Origin: Candidatus Aalborgicola lynettensis
GTDB lineage: Bacteria; Pseudomonadota; Gammaproteobacteria; Burkholderiales; Burkholderiaceae_C
Assembly (NCBI GenBank): GCA_016719405.1
Contig: JADJZE010000021.1
Location: 62,001 to 126,000 of the forward strand
Reading direction: 5' to 3'
DNA: 64,000 nt
The notes under the pieces: generated by a model
The model's database searches: none
The model's input: only the letters and a program-made list of their open reading frames with translations
What the model was told of the DNA's origin: nothing
Part shown: in pieces, positions 62,398 to 64,000 of the stretch
Numbering within the stretch: the first letter of the stretch is position 1
Layout: each line of letters opens with the position of its first letter
Translations under genes and position numbers: made by a program

Positions 62398-62892
62398 ATG
62401 AGCGACCACAGCAACGCCCCCGCCACCAGTTCGAATCAGACTTTGCGTACGGTACTGCTGTCGTTTGTGTTGCCTTTGGTCATCGTCGTCGGGCTGGTAG
62501 CGGGCTTTCTTTCCAGCAACAAAGCTGCGACCACCAGCACGGGTTCAGAGAAAGCGATTGCCCAGCGCATCCAGAAGGTGGGCGCGGTTGCCATTCGCGA
62601 AGCCAATCGCGAGATGAAAACGGGCGAGCAGGCTTTTACCGCCCAGTGCGCAGCCTGTCACGCAACCGGTGCTGCAGGGTCCCCCAAGGTGGGTGACGCC
62701 GGTGCCTGGGGGCCACGCATCCAAACCGGTTTTGATAGCCTGCTGAACTCCGCACTCAAAGGTAAAGGCAATATGGGTGCACAGGGTGGCGGTGACCTGA
62801 GTGACTTGGAAGTAGCCCGGGCAGTGGTCTACATGGCCAATGCCGGTGGCGCCAAGTTTGAAGAGCCCGCTGCACCCGAAACCACCAAATAG
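62398..62892 (+). CDS. Cytochrome c5 family protein
   Basis: A 164-residue monohaem cytochrome with a single membrane segment (about 18-40) that anchors it in the inner membrane. The haem site is CAACH (84-88); the distal methionine is probably in KGNMGAQGG, followed by LEVARAVVYMAN. It carries electrons in the periplasm. Own promoter and terminator, so monocistronic. Confidence 0.92.
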   Translation: MSDHSNAPATSSNQTLRTVLLSFVLPLVIVVGLVAGFLSSNKAATTSTGSEKAIAQRIQKVGAVAIREANREMKTGEQAFTAQCAACHATGAAGSPKVGDAGAWGPRIQTGFDSLLNSALKGKGNMGAQGGGDLSDLEVARAVVYMANAGGAKFEEPAAPETTK

Positions 62893-62930
62893 GGAACTGC
62901 AGGGGCACTAGCCTGCGCCCATCCCACCCG

Positions 62931-62955
62931 AGCCGGCGCTTTGAGCCGGCTTTTT
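62931..62955 (+). terminator. Intrinsic terminator of the cytochrome c5 gene
   Basis: AGCCGGC and GCCGGCT form a 7-bp stem with a 7-base loop and end in five T residues, 39 bases past the stop. Confidence 0.85.
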
Positions 62956-63003
62956 CGCCCCGTATTTTTCGTTACACAAGCAGCTTCGCAGATATTGCCA
63001 GGG

Positions 63004-63543
63004 CTAACAGCCATTGCTGGACTGCGGACTGGTGAGGTAGCCGTAGCGCCCGGGCAGAGTGTGGCGCAACACCTCCGTCAGACTCCAGCGCCCGCGCTCT
63101 ATCGCCTCCGACGCCTGCACGACATCCAGACTGTGCACCAACCCCAAACCCAGGGGCGTTTGCAGGTAGAGCCAGCCGTATTCATCGGTCAAACACGCGG
63201 TGCATTGGGCCGGCTCGCCGGTATGGGTCCGCAACGAATAGTCCTGCTGCACCCGCCAGACCCATGGCGTAGCTTCCAGTTCCACATACACCCGCTGGGG
63301 GCCGTTCTGGAAGAACCATGCACCCTGGTCGTTGCAGGTATAGTTGCGCGCAATAAAGGCCACCAGTTTGTCGTGTCGCAGCACCGAACCCTTGGCACCC
63401 GGTAGCCCGCTGGAAAAGGCGCCACAGGCCTGGGCCGCATCGTCGCGCATGTACCAATCTCCGCGGACGTCGAGCCCCAGCCAACCGTAGCAGTCCGGTA
63501 CATTGGGCCACTTGGTCATGGCCTGCTTGACGATGTCGTCCAT
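63004..63543 (-). CDS. Conserved protein of unknown function
   Basis: A 179-residue soluble protein: MDDIVKQAMTKWPNVPDCYG, WYMRDDAAQACGAF, WFFQNGPQRVYVELEATPW and LGLGLVHSLDV. It resembles a family common in Comamonadaceae that databases often label DUF2946; I am not sure of that label. The fold and role are unknown. AGGAG precedes the ATG at 63543; 41 upstream codons without similarity are left out. Confidence 0.7.
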   Translation of the reverse strand: MDDIVKQAMTKWPNVPDCYGWLGLDVRGDWYMRDDAAQACGAFSSGLPGAKGSVLRHDKLVAFIARNYTCNDQGAWFFQNGPQRVYVELEATPWVWRVQQDYSLRTHTGEPAQCTACLTDEYGWLYLQTPLGLGLVHSLDVVQASEAIERGRWSLTEVLRHTLPGRYGYLTSPQSSNGC

Positions 63544-63670
63544 GCTTTCGCTCCTGTTAAATACGTCCACTACCTGGACGGTGCCCCGCAGCATGCGGGA
63601 TGAGCCACGTGGCGGTGCACACGTTGCCGTAAATTTCCGCTCTGCCCACCACGCGGCGCCAGGCATCCAT

Positions 63671-64000
63671 TCAATGCAATACCGGCGCGGCAGAACTCAC
63701 GTCCTGTACTTCGTCTTGGATGCCGGGACTGGCGTGGTGCAGAACCAGGCGCCAGCCTTGGGGTGTGCGCAAATAGACATTGGTTGCCAGGACATGGGCT
63801 TGCATGGGACCGTCGGCGGACATGACCTCGATGCGTTCCAGCACGCTGTGTACCGCGCCGCCTACCGCATCCATGCGCCGAATGGATTCAGGGCGCACCT
63901 GAATCGCCCCACCGTGGGAGAAAATGGCATCAAACGCCGCGCGAATGGCGGCAACGCCTGATATCCGCGCCCCACCGGGGTGGATGCACACAATGTCATC
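63671..64000 (-). CDS. NTF2/SnoaL-like protein (partial, runs off the window)
   Basis: The C-terminal ~110 residues of an NTF2-like alpha+beta protein: VCIHPGGARISGVAAIRAAF, VHSVLERIEV, VLATNVYLRTPQGWRLVLHHAS. The WRLVLHHAS strand is typical of SnoaL/ketosteroid-isomerase-like proteins. An ATG at 63991 is in frame, but the codons before it (DDIV) fit the family, so the true start lies beyond base 64000. Confidence 0.75.
   Translation of the reverse strand, partial: DDIVCIHPGGARISGVAAIRAAFDAIFSHGGAIQVRPESIRRMDAVGGAVHSVLERIEVMSADGPMQAHVLATNVYLRTPQGWRLVLHHASPGIQDEVQDVSSAAPVLH

Noticed and set aside
1..64000. CRISPR arrays, tRNA or rRNA genes, riboswitches
   Set aside because: No regularly spaced repeats with spacers, no cloverleaf with a GTTCGA loop and CCA-proximal stem, and no known riboswitch core could be found by reading.

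Overview
The window looks like chromosomal DNA from a betaproteobacterium of the order Burkholderiales, most likely family Comamonadaceae and close to Rhodoferax or Polaromonas. This rests on high-GC coding sequence, on recognised protein families (PEP-CTERM proteins, a Sua5-type threonylcarbamoyl-AMP synthase, an SSB/MFS/UvrA neighbourhood, a DUF1501/DUF1800 pair) and on a short repeat built around TAGCTGCTTGCGCACG that I associate with this family. No tRNA, rRNA, CRISPR array, prophage or replication origin was seen.

Layout. 0-7 kb: a 1767-residue Ser/Thr kinase-AAA-GAF-histidine kinase and an orphan ABC-type substrate-binding protein. 7-9.5 kb: panD diverging from nadC-nadA. 9.5-11.8 kb: a PEP-CTERM cluster with one decayed gene, two intact tandem DUF642-like paralogues and three copies of an inverted-repeat motif. 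11.8-13.6 kb: recX and recA, with a LexA-like box before recA. 13.6-17.4 kb: a MarR regulator, a two-component system and a secreted protein. 17.5-19.6 kb: a SPOR protein, birA and a SET-domain protein. 19.7-24.3 kb: topoisomerase III with a C-terminal SWIB domain, bacteriohemerythrin, a YchJ protein and an acyltransferase. 24.3-28.1 kb: vapBC, a Sua5-type synthase and purE-purK. 28.2-35 kb: a frameshifted thioredoxin/TPR gene, two membrane or lipoprotein genes, an M48 protease and dbpA.

35-36.85 kb is a small wrecked island: a truncated MqsA-like antitoxin, an IS66 transposase remnant and a truncated integrase. 36.9-42.8 kb: ssb, an MFS transporter, a frameshifted exonuclease and uvrA. 42.9-45.7 kb: two toxin-antitoxin pairs around a DUF4139 protein. 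45.8-52.4 kb: a NodIJ-type ABC exporter with a secreted ATP-dependent DNA ligase, amn, a small unknown gene and nadB. 52.6-55.2 kb: a DUF6160-like secreted protein, then a nitric-oxide module (NnrS flanked by two DUF2249 proteins) with an NsrR-like operator. 55.3-64 kb: two glutathione S-transferases, the DUF1501/DUF1800 pair, pyrF, an orphan ParA, cytochrome c5 and two genes of unknown function.

How genes work together: nadB, nadA and nadC supply all dedicated steps from aspartate to nicotinate mononucleotide, and panD draws on aspartate too. purE and purK form one carboxylation step. recA, recX, uvrA, ssb and topB are DNA-maintenance genes. Two dispersed repeat families lie between genes and inside genes (purK, uvrA, the Sua5 gene, the thioredoxin gene, an ABC permease), where they are translated. 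At least three genes carry single-base frameshifts, several at homopolymers, so base-level accuracy needs checking before real gene loss is claimed.
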